The notes beneath the pieces were generated by a model. That model worked only from the letters and a program-made list of their open reading frames with translations, made no database searches and was not told the DNA's origin. A stretch of DNA of 64,000 bases from Megalonaias nervosa (taxonomy: Eukaryota > Mollusca > Bivalvia > Unionida > Unionidae): the NCBI GenBank assembly GCA_016617855.1, contig JAECUM010092832.1:248001-312000 (forward strand), in the 5' to 3' direction. Positions 50,835 through 62,764 of the stretch are shown piece after piece. A program made the position numbers and the translations under genes. Every line of letters starts with the position of its first letter. Within the stretch, counting starts at the first letter, position 1.

Positions 50835-53800
50835 CTGAAAATTAATGACATGTTTGTGAGTATTGCAAACATGAAGAAAAAAAATCAATATGACAGGACC
50901 ATAATTCACTGTTTCTGTATTTTCCAAGACAATGCCATTTATTATATATTTCATAATGAGATACTGAAATATGACAGTGGGAGAAAAATTATAACACCAC
51001 AGTGGCAATACCATTTTTGTCACTGCACTGGCATTATCACCTTTGAAACTACTTTCTTTTTTCATTTAGGAAAAAATCAGCCATTATGTTTGATTTTAAA
51101 ACCTTTATTTCCATATTTAACCCAATCATTTTTTTCCACACTCTTCCTCCATTCCTCTCTCTCTCTCTCCATCAGGATGAACAGATTTAAAAATGTATCA
51201 AGTGTGTAAATCCTCTATTATACCTTTTTGTCATCAATGAGGTGCAATCAAGAATGCCAAAAAATTAATACAAAACCACATAAGGTTAGTTTATAGGAGC
51301 AATACTGCATAATATGAAAAACTACACAACTTCTGAAAACTCAAAAGAAGTGTTGTCCTTGTTAAAATACAGCTTACTAGCCCATAAAGTATGTGTTCAG
51401 ATTTGAACTGACACAGATAATCTATGTCAAACTTCCAGGTTTGAAATGTGACATCATTTTTTAGTTCTATAAATAGCACACAGGAACAATGTTTACATAT
51501 TTGACTGTTACCATCAAAGCTGATGATTCAATATATAATTATCACTGTGGCAAAGACTCACATGCAGAAGAAGATACGTTTTCTGGAAAATCCCTCTGTA
51601 CTATTATGTATATTTAATTCATACTGTGTGCATGACTTTTGTCATGATTGTGATTGAGGACTGTGAATTAAGTTAATGCCTAACTGATTTTTGTCATGAT
51701 CTTTAAGTTGCAAATGAGATGTTTACTTGAGTTTGAGTTCAAGGGTTCAAGGAATTTTACAAGAAAATAATTAGCTTTGCAGAAATTCTGTTCTGAATTA
51801 GGTCAAGTAGGGATGTATATAAAGTGGACTTCATAACCAATTATTCATTCCTGTTTTATGATCAGTCTCTGGAATAATTTACAGTTGTGTTCAAATATAA
51901 TTCTAGAAGAATTATTTATTAAAATTATTCATTAAAATTACAAAGTGATCATTGACTTTTGGACTAAAACACTACTTTAGGATTATTGAGAACTCATTCA
52001 AAGAAATTCTGCATTGTATCATTTTGGTACATCAGGACATTCAAAACTATTGAAATTCATTCAGAACCTTTTGGACTTGTGATATTTCAGACTACTGAGA
52101 TTTAATTCACAATATTGTAAGTGTCTTCTAAATTTTCACTTTGTAACTTTGGGAAACAAATTATTTGTTGATTTCACTAAAATTGTTGGTTTTGCTTACT
52201 TATGCTACATAATTTAAAATCCAGGGTCGTAACAGTACAGGTGGGATTAATTTAATCAAAAGACAGAGAAAGAATACACAGAAGACAGTACAAAAGATAC
52301 AATGGAGTTAGACACTTCCAACCTATATGGAAAATGGCTTAAAGTAAGTTGATATGAGAGAAGGGGAATCTCAAAACCATAATACAAATGCTGAATTATT
52401 AATACTCTAGAATCTTGATGGTACCATAATTTCCAGTCGCTGCTTGCAGCAAATTTAAATCGAAATGATATTTTACACTAATGATGGAGGAATGGATATG
52501 CATTAAATATAATGGATAAAATTATCATTGCTATAAATTAATGTGCAAGTTGTAATTATATACTCTCATCCTTCACACCTTTAAATGAGTGTATGACTGT
52601 GATGCTATCTATATAATCAGAAACTGTTTCTAATGTCATTAATATTGCTTAATTCAGCTCTGGATTACACTCTCTGGATTTTCTGAAGAATGATACCTGT
52701 TACTATGCTTCCCCTGGGTCACAACTCAGAAACTGTTGAGATTGTTAGTCAATAAATATAAATGGGTCTGTTGGACATGAGACAGAACTAGACATACCAG
52801 TGCATGTATATCCAGAACAGACTGTGGGTCATGGACCTTAGGTTGTGGACCTGCCCTTGAATCATAGATTGGAAACAGTTGAGATCCACACCTTCTAACC
52901 ATGTATTTTTTGAAGGACATGAGAAGAAATCTTACACATTTACCCTGAGGAAGGAAACTTATGTTGGGTCATCAATAGGAAACTGCTGAGATCACCAGCC
53001 AATATAGCTTTGAAGGACACATATGGTATGAAAAGAGAAAAAACACATTTACAGAACTGAAAAATCTGCCTCTGGATCAGGTCATACCCTTAGCTGTATA
53101 GACTGGACTTGTGGTGATATGCAATGTGTGTATGTGTGTGTGTGTGTGTGAATGATTTTTAACATAGCTTTAAAAAAATTTCAGTCATATTGCTACAATG
53201 TCTGCAGTGTGGCAGTTTATAGTGATGTCTAGCACTGGAGCATCATGCCACAGACATATAGCATGATGTCCCTCCCAGTCACATTATCCTGACACCAGGC
53301 TGACCAGTCCTAACACTAACCTCTTAATGCTGAGTGCCAAGCAAGGCAGCTGTTAGTACCATTTTTGTAAGTCTTTGGTATGACTCGGCCAGGGATCGAA
53401 CCCACGACCTTCCGCATCCGAGGCGGATGCTCTAACCACTAGGCCACCGGAGCAATCACAATGTCATGTAATTTACCTACTTCAAGTTGTAGTTTTTTCC
53501 CTTCATCTCACTTGGACTAAACTGAATTTGATGTTTACACAAGCAATCATCCAGTGTGAAAACTGTCCAAGTGACACTATCCACATGCTTTTACATATAT
53601 ATATATATATGAAAGACCAGGGTGTAAATTTGCCACTTTGATGGTGTGCATTTGAAGGTCAGAGGTAGACATTATTATATTTGTTTGGACCTGTAACTTG
53701 CAAACTTTTAAATAAAATAACAGGCTTGGTAAAACGTGAGAAAACTTGAGTATTCCCGGTAGCTTCTTGTGGGTTGGTGGTTCTTTCCGGGGTTTTCCTG

Positions 53801-55214
53801 GGTTCTTCCTCCACCATTTATACTGGTCCCCATGTGTAGCCTATCTTGTGCTGAAAAATGGCGTTAAACCCTATAACAACAACAAAACTTGAGTATATAG
53901 CTGTACATCAGTACTTGATCTTGTCACTTGGCATTTTCATGGATCTCTCTGTGAGGCTGGGTCTCAGTTCTCAGGTCAATATAACCTTTTGTGTGTCCAA
54001 GCTGTCACCCAGAAGCATTTGTTAAAGATCATAGAATGAAACAAATCATGGAATGAAATGTTTTCCCTGTAAAATCATAGGTTAAGGGTGTATCATATAC
54101 CTACCACATGTGCATCAATGCAATGTTCCTAACTACAACAAAGTCATGGGTGAAGTTTACTCACTTCTTATTTAGGACTGTAACTCTAAAGTCAGTGATG
54201 GTAGTTTATAATTCAAATCATAACTTCTTAATGTATCATTTATTTTCAAGGTATTTTCATCAAGGTTTAGAACATCGATCAACATTATCTGTTTTTGTGT
54301 CTAACCTCTAGCTCACAATCTTCAATATTTAGGCATCATGACCTACTGTCATGTCACATAACAAATTTTTATGATCCAATTTTCTCGGTTGGGCTGTAGT
54401 TCAGAAGCTGAAGAATGAAAATAAAATATTTTGGTTGATGTTTTTTGTACAACTATCAAGATCTGCAAAGTTACGGTCAAAGTCACCTCAACATTACTTA
54501 CCTGTAATGTCTTGACTGTAACTTTAATTCCATTAAAAGTAGTATTATCCAACATTGTACAATTTTATATCTTGACGTTTTTGTGACTTTCATAATCTTA
54601 GCCACAAAGTTATGGTCACATGCCAATATGCATATATTTCTTGCTAAGTCTTGAATTAAAAGCCCATATTTAGAGAGATGAAGCTTAATATGCTTATCTC
54701 TTTGATACTCTGGCAGTTTCATACACCATTTTCATGGTTCTTTCTAAATGTCAATGTATTCACTTTTTCTGTCCAGTCTGTAGCTCTGAAGCTGTTTAAG
54801 ATATTATGAAGAATGTAAGTATACTAATACAGAGCGTTTGTTGCTTATCATGTTTTATGTTATTTCTCAAGGTCAAGGTCAAACTCAGAACACCTGAGTC
54901 TTAAATTAGGTTTTAAAACATTGACTGCCCATCTTCTGTGAACATTTGCTTGTCCAGTCCATAATTTTATGATAGCTGGAAAGATTGCATGAAACTCTGT
55001 CCATGTATACATCATAACTAGACAGTGTGCCACACACCATGTACAGATCCCCTGCTACTATGTTAAATTCGCTGCAAGGCATGGAAATACTTAATTATGT
55101 GATTTTGTATTCTGGAGGATAACTTTTAAACAACTGAAACTATTTTAATGAAACCTGCCTATGTGCATGTATAACATCTGAACCAGTGAAGGTATTTCAT
55201 GCAACTACAACCTG

Positions 55215-55254
<40 letters not shown>

Positions 55255-58200
55255 ACTTGATAGTATTTCATGTATACATATTCATACCCTCTGCTATCAG
55301 TGATAAGGTCAAAGTCATGTGGCCTGCTTCCTTTTCTTGGCTGTCACTTTTTACTACATATAGTTTGATGAAATTTTATCCAACTCTACATGCAACTGGA
55401 AGGTTTGTAGCTCAAACATCAAAGTCATTGGTAGGGAAAATGACATGAGACGGGCATATAAGATGCTGTGTGGTACTCTTGTTACTTAAAGCCTCGAGAC
55501 TGTATCACATCTTGTTGTTTTGGTGCCATCTTCAAGATCAAAGTTGTAGACTTTTAGAGGGTTTTTCTACAGGCTTTACTCAGGCAAGCCCTATTTTTGA
55601 GAGTTTCCAAACCACCAGCAGAATTCCATAGTAACCAGGTAGAAAATACATTTTCTGGCATCTTCCCCAGAATACACTGGTACTTGGATGAAATATTTAT
55701 CATGTTTTAATCTAAAACAAAGGTGTGTATTTTGGTCCCCATAACAGCCAGGTGAGAAACAATATTCCCATTTCTTTAAAAGGGGAAGCAGGGCATTTTG
55801 TATTTTCTTTCAAACCAGAATTTTTTATATTACCTCAAGATAGTTAATTCTTTTAAACTAACATAATTGAATATAAAAAGTTCTTTTTCCAAAAATTAAA
55901 GATTTTTTCAAGCTATCTCAAGGCTGGAAATCTGTAGTTTTGAGGGCAAAATATTTCAGCCCCCACCCCCAAAAATTAAACGGGCAGTCCTTGAGTTTAA
56001 TACAACCAGGAGAAAGATCTCAGAACCAAGTTGAACCTACAGATTACTGTTATATCAATCTAAGCCTAGTGAGCCATACTTGATTCTTTTAAAGATGTTT
56101 CATTCATTTCATTTTTTGGAAATGAGAAAGAATTAGGACCTGTTCAAAATATTTCCTTTTATACTTGTATGCCATTACATTAGTGGTACATGGGATTTAT
56201 CATGTCCATCTATGTCTGTGGATCAATCTTTCTTACTTGTTCATCTAAAACTCCTGTACAGCTTCACTTATCAACATTAAACTTGTACTTGTCTTAGACT
56301 GCTGTTTTGAATTGCCACATGACCATACTACACACAGTCAGGCTCTATTTCTAGATGAGGAAAGCCCTATATGCATAGATATTTTTATCATCTTTAAGTG
56401 CAATTTTCAGCCTTATTATATTGAACAAGCTTAATTTCAAAGTTTTCTGATATTTCAGATCAAACAGAAAAAAAGCAAAGTAAAATTTTGGATATGCAAT
56501 AGTGCTACCTTAAAGCATTTACTTTTTACTAATTGTTTTTCTGCATGAATCATGCAAATTGTCAGGCATTTTACTTATATGACCTTACATTCTGTAACTC
56601 GTACAGTATTGCATGCACATTACACTCTATGACAAATGATACACATTTTTTATATAAACTCTTGATTAAATAGAGTAGTAAAAATTTTTAAGTGGTGATT
56701 TTAAATCTCTTCACAATCATAATCATTTTTTAAAATGATGGAGAATTAGGCAATCACGAGTGTTGACTGAAAATCCAAAATTAATGAGAGAGTGTGTGTG
56801 TGATCTGGATTTTTATCATAGCTTAAAAATTTTTCAGTCATATCACCACAATGTTTGCAGTGTGGCAGTTTTTAGTGATGCCTAGCACTAAGGCATCATG
56901 ACACCAACATGGACCATCATGTCCCACCCAGTCACATTATCCTGACACCAGGCCAACCAGTCCTAACAATAACCTCTTAATGCTGAGCGCAAAGCAAGGC
57001 AACTGCTAGTACCATTTTCCAAAATTAAATGACAATCATAATTTGAGTGCAATGTCTGTTACCGAAATAGACTATAAGCCTGCAATGACCAGACAAAAAT
57101 TCATTACTGAACGCAGAAATAAAAATAGAAAATCAAAACCCTTGCAAGTAAACTCACACTCATTTAAATCCAGAGTTAAATGATCATACACTCTGAAGTC
57201 TGTTTGAGAAGACAGTTTCTGCAGTATCCCAATCCCAGCAATGTTATATCATTGCAAGAAATAGGTTACACAAATAAAAATCTCTTCATTGCATATGAAA
57301 AGTCATTAATTTCACAAATGCACAATTTGATGATTTATATGAACAAGGTCAATTTGTAAAAAGTTGTCCTAAAATTAGTGTGAAAGGACAAGGTTCGATA
57401 AGGGCCAATTTTGGCCCCAAATCAGATTCTTATGAAACTTATATAGAGAAAGAGGTTCCTCTCTCTTTCCAAACATAAACTGAATCATTATCTAGGATTG
57501 CTTTTAATAAAGAAAATGGACAATTTAAAAAGCTATTGGTTTTCTCCTCTGTTATGGAACCAATTTTCATGACTCATGGACAGTACGACTAACAAGTCCC
57601 TATACAGCTGCCTGACAAAAAGAGATACATCTAAAATTCTGCATTTGCACACAGTATGCATAATAGTCAGAAATAGCATGCATAAATGCATTTTTGTTTT
57701 GCAGCATTGTTTAAATGATGTGTATATTTTACTGAGCCTATTTTTCTGCTACAAACAGTCTGTGTATGTCGGACGTAATATTTCATACAGATAAATGCCT
57801 ATTCATTTCGCATCATAGAGCATCTAAGACTGACATTTTCCGTCAAGGTGTGGATATCAAATTAATGATATGAACTATGATGTCCTTGTATGTCCTTTCC
57901 ATGTGATGAGGAAATTCCATCTTGTTGTTATTGTTGTTGCTGTTATAGGGTTTAATGTCATTTTTCAGCACACGATAGGCTATACATGGTGGCCAGTATA
58001 AATGGTGGTGAAAGAACCTGGGAAAACCCTGGAAAGTACCACTGACCCATGAGAAGCTACTGGCGAGCTTTCTCACATACCCACAATGGCTGAGCCTGAG
58101 ACTCAAACCCACGCAGAGAGAGGTGAGATGGCAGTGATCCATAATGGTGTGCGCTCTAGACCACTTGGCCACTTGGGCCCCAAATTCCATCGTATTTGGA

Positions 58201-61157
58201 TATTAGCTGGAGCTTGCCTTTGTGATCCACTGTTCCTCATGGACAATGGTTGCGCCTTAAGTAAAGCTTTATTTATCACTACATGTATCATGAAGGATGT
58301 TTTGATCAGGTTAGGTTATGATTCAAATCGTTATAATGGGCACACCTTTCACATGGGGGCAGCTACCAGGTATGCTAAGGCTGGAATTCCAGACCATCTG
58401 ATCCAACCTTAGGTTGATAGTCCTCTAATGCATACTGTAGATATATTCACGTGCACCCCGATAGTGTTAGCTTTGTGTAGAGGCAGATGTCACAGTGTGT
58501 GCCTCACTTGTCGGTTCACACTTATGTCGATCAATGCACTATTCCTCTTCTTTATTTAGTGATACCATCATACAATTTTGTAACACTTCAGAACGTTGTA
58601 TAGCTATACATCCCAGTCATTCATTTTCACATCCTATGCCACATTGTCATTTCAGCTGTATCCTCTATTAGTGGTCATGTGAATTACTAACTGGTTATCT
58701 AATACAAATATCTAATATTTATACCTGTAGGCACATCATGATTATCATGCGGTTCAAAACCTAGTTCATGCGTTTTCCACATTATTGCATTCTCAATCAT
58801 TATTATCTTTCTTTATCCTCACATTTCCTTAAATTGGGGGCCTTCGTTACAGTCACACTGTTCCATAGTCACATGGCTCCCTTCACTTTGTTTGGGCAAT
58901 TGCCAAGTTTCATGCATTCACAACTTTGCTTTTGACCACCAATTTGTGTCAGTACTTAAATGTACTCAACTATTATGCCCATATACTTCATACCCGCTTC
59001 CTACGGTGCATGTATGGAGTACCCCTTGCTGGGCCCCTCCTTGTCTACTATGGTTTCTCTGCCCAGACATGATGTCATTGCAGCCAATATATGTTAATAA
59101 GCTAGTAATTAAATTTGGATATGTTGTCATGCTGAACCAATCAGATGACTGAGTTGGAGCATGTGATCAAACATTGTGTCATTTAAGGCATCATTCATAT
59201 AGCAACTGGGACGACTGTAGAGATGCATTCCTTTCAGTGTAGATGCTGCATTTAATTTTTAACATTATTTGCGGCAAGAACCACATGCCTCCCCTCCTTC
59301 CACCATGTTGTTTATTTGGGACATTTCTCGCATAATGTAACGTTTCAGCCCTGTTCTGAGGGGCCATTGCCAAATCGGCTAATGTTTATTATCACAGCAA
59401 TCCTCAGGATCAGACATATTGAGTTTCGGTTATCAGTGTCCCTATATACCTCGTATCAGCCCCTTGCGGCTCCACATACAGGTGTCGGACACTCTTCACA
59501 ACCCTACAAACTCCCTCAAGTCTCTCTTCCTGAGGTATTCCTGTAGAAAAAATTGCCAAGATGGGCCACTGCCAAGTTTCATGCATTCAAAACTTTACTT
59601 TTGACCCCCTATTTGTGTCAGTACTTAAATGTACTCAACTATTATGCCCATATACTTCATACCCGCTTCCTGTGGTGCATGTATGGAATATCAGCAGCTG
59701 TTTGTTATCACAGCAATACTCAGGATCAGACTTATGGCATTTCAGTTATCAGTGTCCCTATATACCTCATATCAGCCCATTGCAGCTCCACACACAGGTG
59801 TTGGACACTCTTCACAACTCTACAAACTCCCTCAAGTCTCTCTTCCTAAGATATTCCTATAGAATAATTCAGAGCTCAGCTGGTGCAGTGTGCTATGACA
59901 GGATTTTGCCCCCATTATGCCAAAGATTATTTATATTTACAATGAAGTTTATATTGAACCTATGTATTGTGTGTTATTTAAATAGCACCAAAAAACCCTA
60001 TTATATCCTTTATATTAAGACTATTAGTGCTGGTGGGAAATGAGGTTGCTAACCTGGTACAGCATCAGATTTGTAATGAAAGGGTCACAGGTTCAATAAA
60101 TTCCCAAGCCAAAGCAAATGATACTTTAAAACTATGTACTAAAATAATCCATGAATTGCATTTGTACAGGACCCAGTGCTGATTTCATAACTTTAATGTA
60201 TAAATCACATCATTATTCATATTTTGATCATGGTTGCCTGAGTGCCAGTATATTTGAAATCATAGAAGAGTAGAATGTAGATAATAAAAGCAACTTCCTA
60301 TGATCAAGGTAATGAAAAAAATACATGGGGATTTTATTTCTAACCAATATTCCCTTTTTACAGACCATTTTAGTCACAGATAGTATTTTGGCTGCTTCTT
60401 TTTTCCTTATTTTGGCTGGGAACCTTTTTCGTCAATGCACCTCTTCTATATATGGTACTTACATACGTACTTATAAGTCACTCTCACTTACTACCCTTTT
60501 AAGTCAAGAAGATGAAGGTTAAAACAATGCATTCAGAGAACAAAATTTGAGTTCAATTTATAGTTATATCCCTTTCCTTTAGCACCACTAAACCATGGGC
60601 TGCAAATCATTTCACTCTTCTGTCCATTCTTATATCTTGTGTCAAGTGTTTCCTATATGTCACATGATTGCTGTCATGCAACTAGTTTTAAGATTTTCAC
60701 TTAGTTTTAAATCCTGAATCACCTGTTTATGAGATGAAAATATTCAACATATTTCTCGAGGGTTAATGTCCTGAAATTTGTATTTCCAAGTGTGAAAGAA
60801 TCTTCTTTGCCAATTTTACACACAAACTGTAAATCATCTCCTCTTTTCAATTCTTTCCAGCCATGTTTGATTTTTCTGAAGTATAAACTGAAAGAGTATT
60901 TATTTATGATTGGATTCAGTTTCAGTTATGGCGCTGCCATAGTTTAGATATCATTATTGAATGTACTCTCCCACTCAGCTAGTATCAAGCATGTGCTCTC
61001 CTGACCTTTCTTAGCAACCAATCAAAACTGAACATGTGACACACAGGAAATATGTGACTTGATTCACAACTTCACAAGGACAACACATCCACTGAGAGTG
61101 ACAACTGGGATTTTTACATTTAAAAAAAATAAATCAATAAAACTTTGCACATTCTTC

Positions 61158-61207
<50 letters not shown>

Positions 61208-61897
61208 GTAAATGTCAACATTTTGTAGATATCTGATATGTCTAAGAGCATCGAAAACAACTGTTTTTAAAATAAAGAACTTCAACAAGGATTTAATGTT
61301 TGCACACATCATAACTCTTCTTGACAATCCATGAAGCAATATGAACATAGGTGTAATGGATGGTCATGTTATGTTTTAAAGTAAACTCAGTGGATACGAT
61401 CCTACTAACACCTGTGCCAGAAGATAAAAAAACGTCTGTCACCATTTAAGTCACCATTGATCACTGATAGGCAGTAAATTACACAGGTTTAGACTTCAGA
61501 ATGACTTTGTTCAGACTACTGTCAGTTTTAAATCATGGCTGACTAACTTGTGATTTTCAATGTGACAAATTAGATCATAAAAATTGCTCCTATTAATCAA
61601 GAACTGTCATTAAGTGAAATTAATCATGTGGAAATAATACAACAAAATTAGGTTATAATGGGATCTATGACCATGCCCTAATTAATGGCTGTGATATACT
61701 TTATAATGAGGGACCACTTATAGTACTGTATTTTATTCTCTCACTCATCATATGAATCTAATACCTGAAAAGGCCTTCAGTTTCCAGTCCATACATCGTA
61801 AGAAATTCAATGCTTTGCTCCACTAAGTAAGGCACTTTCCTCTTTCCAACACTACGTTCATATTTCATGGTCTCTGAAATGCTTTGTCCAAATATAG
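49421..61897 (-). CDS. RhoGAP of the ARHGAP22/24/25 (FilGAP) type, last two exons
   Basis: A GTPase-activating protein for Rho-family GTPases (Rac/Cdc42 in vertebrate relatives). Exon 61897-61765 encodes the start of the RhoGAP domain (IFGQSISETMKYE, KVPYLVEQSIEFL, ETEGLF). Exon 50834-49421 encodes the rest (470 residues). They join in phase with an AG|A Arg codon that is the catalytic arginine finger in 'EGLFRLPG'. The domain also has the conserved 'LPEPLIP' and 'MDATNLATVFGPNV', whose Asn is the usual GTPase-contact residue. A Ser/Pro/Glu-rich linker follows. A coiled coil then runs from about residue 365 to the end (KEQVRLLTSELQFIKNKL onward), the layout of FilGAP proteins. The N-terminal PH domain of the family is not in the window and should lie beyond 64000. 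I cannot say which vertebrate paralogue it matches. Confidence 0.95.
53123..53456 (-). mobile_element. tRNA-derived SINE, family S1, near full length
   Basis: On the minus strand it starts with the tRNA-like head (A box around 53430-53448, B box 'gggatcgaacc' at 53393-53403), then the body with 'agtcataccaaagact' and 'gttagtgttaggactggtc'. It ends in a (CA)n tail, seen as the GT run at 53130-53151. This gives the family length of about 330 bp. Confidence 0.85.
53756..53885 (-). mobile_element. SINE-like repeat, family S2, inverted partial copy
   Basis: Contains the reverse complement of the core: 'ctgaaaaatggcgttaaaccc', 'tgtagcctatc' and 'tttccggggttttcctgg'. It ends at 'taacaacaacaaaa'. 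Confidence 0.6.
54340..55450. repeat. Diverged dispersed or tandem repeat blocks
   Basis: Blocks such as 'aaggtcaaggtcaaactcag', 'gtccagtccataattttat', 'ctggaaagattgcatgaaac' and 'cacaccatgtacagatcccc' recur in worn form about every 190-220 bases. No coding frame. Confidence 0.45.
55216..55252. repeat. (TA)n microsatellite
   Basis: Pure TA run inside the diverged repeat blocks. Confidence 0.95.
56787..57017 (-). mobile_element. tRNA-derived SINE, family S1, head-less copy
   Basis: Matches 53123-53345 from the (GT)n tail through 'agtcacattatcctgacacc' and 'cctaacaataacctcttaatg' to 'gctagtaccatttt', then stops before the tRNA-like head. A 5' truncation fits incomplete reverse transcription. 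Confidence 0.8.
57940..58182 (+). mobile_element. SINE-like repeat, family S2
   Basis: Begins in a TTG-repeat stretch, then 'ttatagggtttaatgtcat', 'tatacatggtggccagtata', 'cactgacccatgagaagcta', 'gagctttctcacatacccac' and an end block with 'gtgatccataatggtgtgcg'. This is the longest S2 copy here. Confidence 0.7.
58190..58465 (+). pseudogene. Broken tyrosine recombinase, C-terminal part (Crypton/DIRS-like)
   Basis: The frame reads 'DPLFLMDNGCALSKALF', 'LIRLGYDSNRYNGHTFHMG' and 'AATRYAKAGIPDHLIQ', matching the C-terminal catalytic region of transposon tyrosine recombinases. An in-frame TAG lies at 58410-58412, and the reading continues in the same frame with 'DSPLMHTVDIFTCTP', where the family has 'SDAYxxYIRTP'. 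The Arg of the usual HSFR box is His here, and the catalytic Tyr is gone, so it is inactive. The 5' side is cut off by the S2 repeat. Confidence 0.7.
58890..59550 (+). repeat. Duplicated segment, copy 1 (interrupted)
   Basis: Its head (58893-59017, with 'gccaagtttcatgcattc', 'tgtgtcagtacttaaatgta' and 'acttcatacccgcttcct') and tail (59385-59546, with 'atcacagcaatcctcaggat', 'gtccctatatacctc' and 'caaactccctcaagtctctc') both match copy 2 at 59565-59862. In copy 1 they are separated by about 365 bp that copy 2 lacks. Confidence 0.8.
59553..59866 (+). repeat. Duplicated segment, copy 2 (compact)
   Basis: Head and tail adjoin here with 'ggaatatcagcagctgtttg' between. Long chance frames across it (up to 160 codons) differ in the two copies and show no domain. 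It may be terminal sequence of the element that carried the 58190 recombinase. Confidence 0.75.
61161..61203. repeat. (AT)n microsatellite
   Basis: Pure AT run in the RhoGAP intron, 560 bases from the GAP exon. Confidence 0.95.
61765..61897 (-). CDS. RhoGAP exon encoding the start of the GAP domain
   Basis: The minus-strand acceptor is tttaattttcag and the donor GTATTA. It runs 43 codons from a split Ala-type codon to the split Arg codon. The family counterpart is the VFGQ...VP.LVE...EGIFR segment. Confidence 0.94.
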
Positions 61898-62287
61898 CTG
61901 AAAATTAAACATATAGTGTATAATCATTGCCATCCTTGAATCTGCCCCTGCAAATAAAACAATAGTATATAATGGAAAAAACTTATTTTACTGAAAACTA
62001 CTGCCCAATCTTTTTTTTTAGAATGAATGTAATAACAATCTTAAAGCAATCCTAAACTTGTCCTTTCAAAGAAAAAAAAAAAAAGCAACAGCAGAGAATC
62101 ATATATGACAAAAATCACTTTGGAAAATTTTTATAAAATGAACAAGATGTTGTCACTAACATGGTCATTGTTCTCAATTGATCACCACCAACATGATGAT
62201 TCACTTGGAACCAGGTGAATCAATTTGGGGCAATAACTCATTAAAATATGGCCAAATTCTTGCAAGAAATTAATATTACCTAAGGTC

Positions 62288-62314
62288 GTGTGTGTGTGTG
62301 TGTGTGTGTGTGTG
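62288..62314. repeat. (TG)n microsatellite
   Basis: About 13 TG units in the intron upstream of the GAP exon. Confidence 0.95.
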
Positions 62315-62764
62315 GTTTAACAGCACATTCCTGGGTACATAATGTGGTTAAAAGTTTAGGACTATAAAGCCTTCTAAATAATTGACAAGATTAATATACA
62401 CAGATCTTAAAAAGGTTGTAAACATAAAGATTAATAGTTGCTAAATTCTTCAAGAAATTAAACCCTTCAAAGTAAAAGAATATAATTTCTCTTATAAGAT
62501 AAATATAAAAGGTAAACAATGCCAGTGTTCTTTAAAAAGTATATAAAAGAAAGCAGAAACATTAGAAGGATAAAGTCCTTAAAAGAGATGATCAAAAAAT
62601 GTTACACAAACCATATTTACTTCAAAAGTCAAAGACAAAAATAACAAGTGGTGATAACTAAAGGACTGAAAATAGTCAAAGATGTATCTCTATTGAGTAG
62701 TCAAACAATCTCACACTTGACAATCCTGTAGAAAAGTTTCAAAAAGATTAAAGTAAATTATGTT

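Larger units (their letters stand above)
50835..61764 (-). other. RhoGAP 10.9-kb intron
   Basis: Bounded by GTATTA (minus strand, from 61764) and ttttcag (ending 50835). It holds SINEs (53123-53456, 53756-53885, 56787-57017, 57940-58182), a tyrosine-recombinase relic, a duplicated segment and microsatellites. No additional exon was needed to keep phase. Confidence 0.85.

Noticed and set aside
50835..50872. ATG at 50872 as the RhoGAP start
   Set aside because: The upstream part is intron (acceptor ttttcag at 50835), and the true upstream exon is at 61765-61897 in matching phase.
50751..51209. 152-codon plus-strand frame overlapping the RhoGAP exon
   Set aside because: Antisense shadow of a well-supported exon, continuing into intron.
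59561..60043. 160-codon plus-strand frame
   Set aside because: Covers the duplicated segment; the matching stretch in copy 1 is read in pieces and in other frames, so the protein is not conserved.
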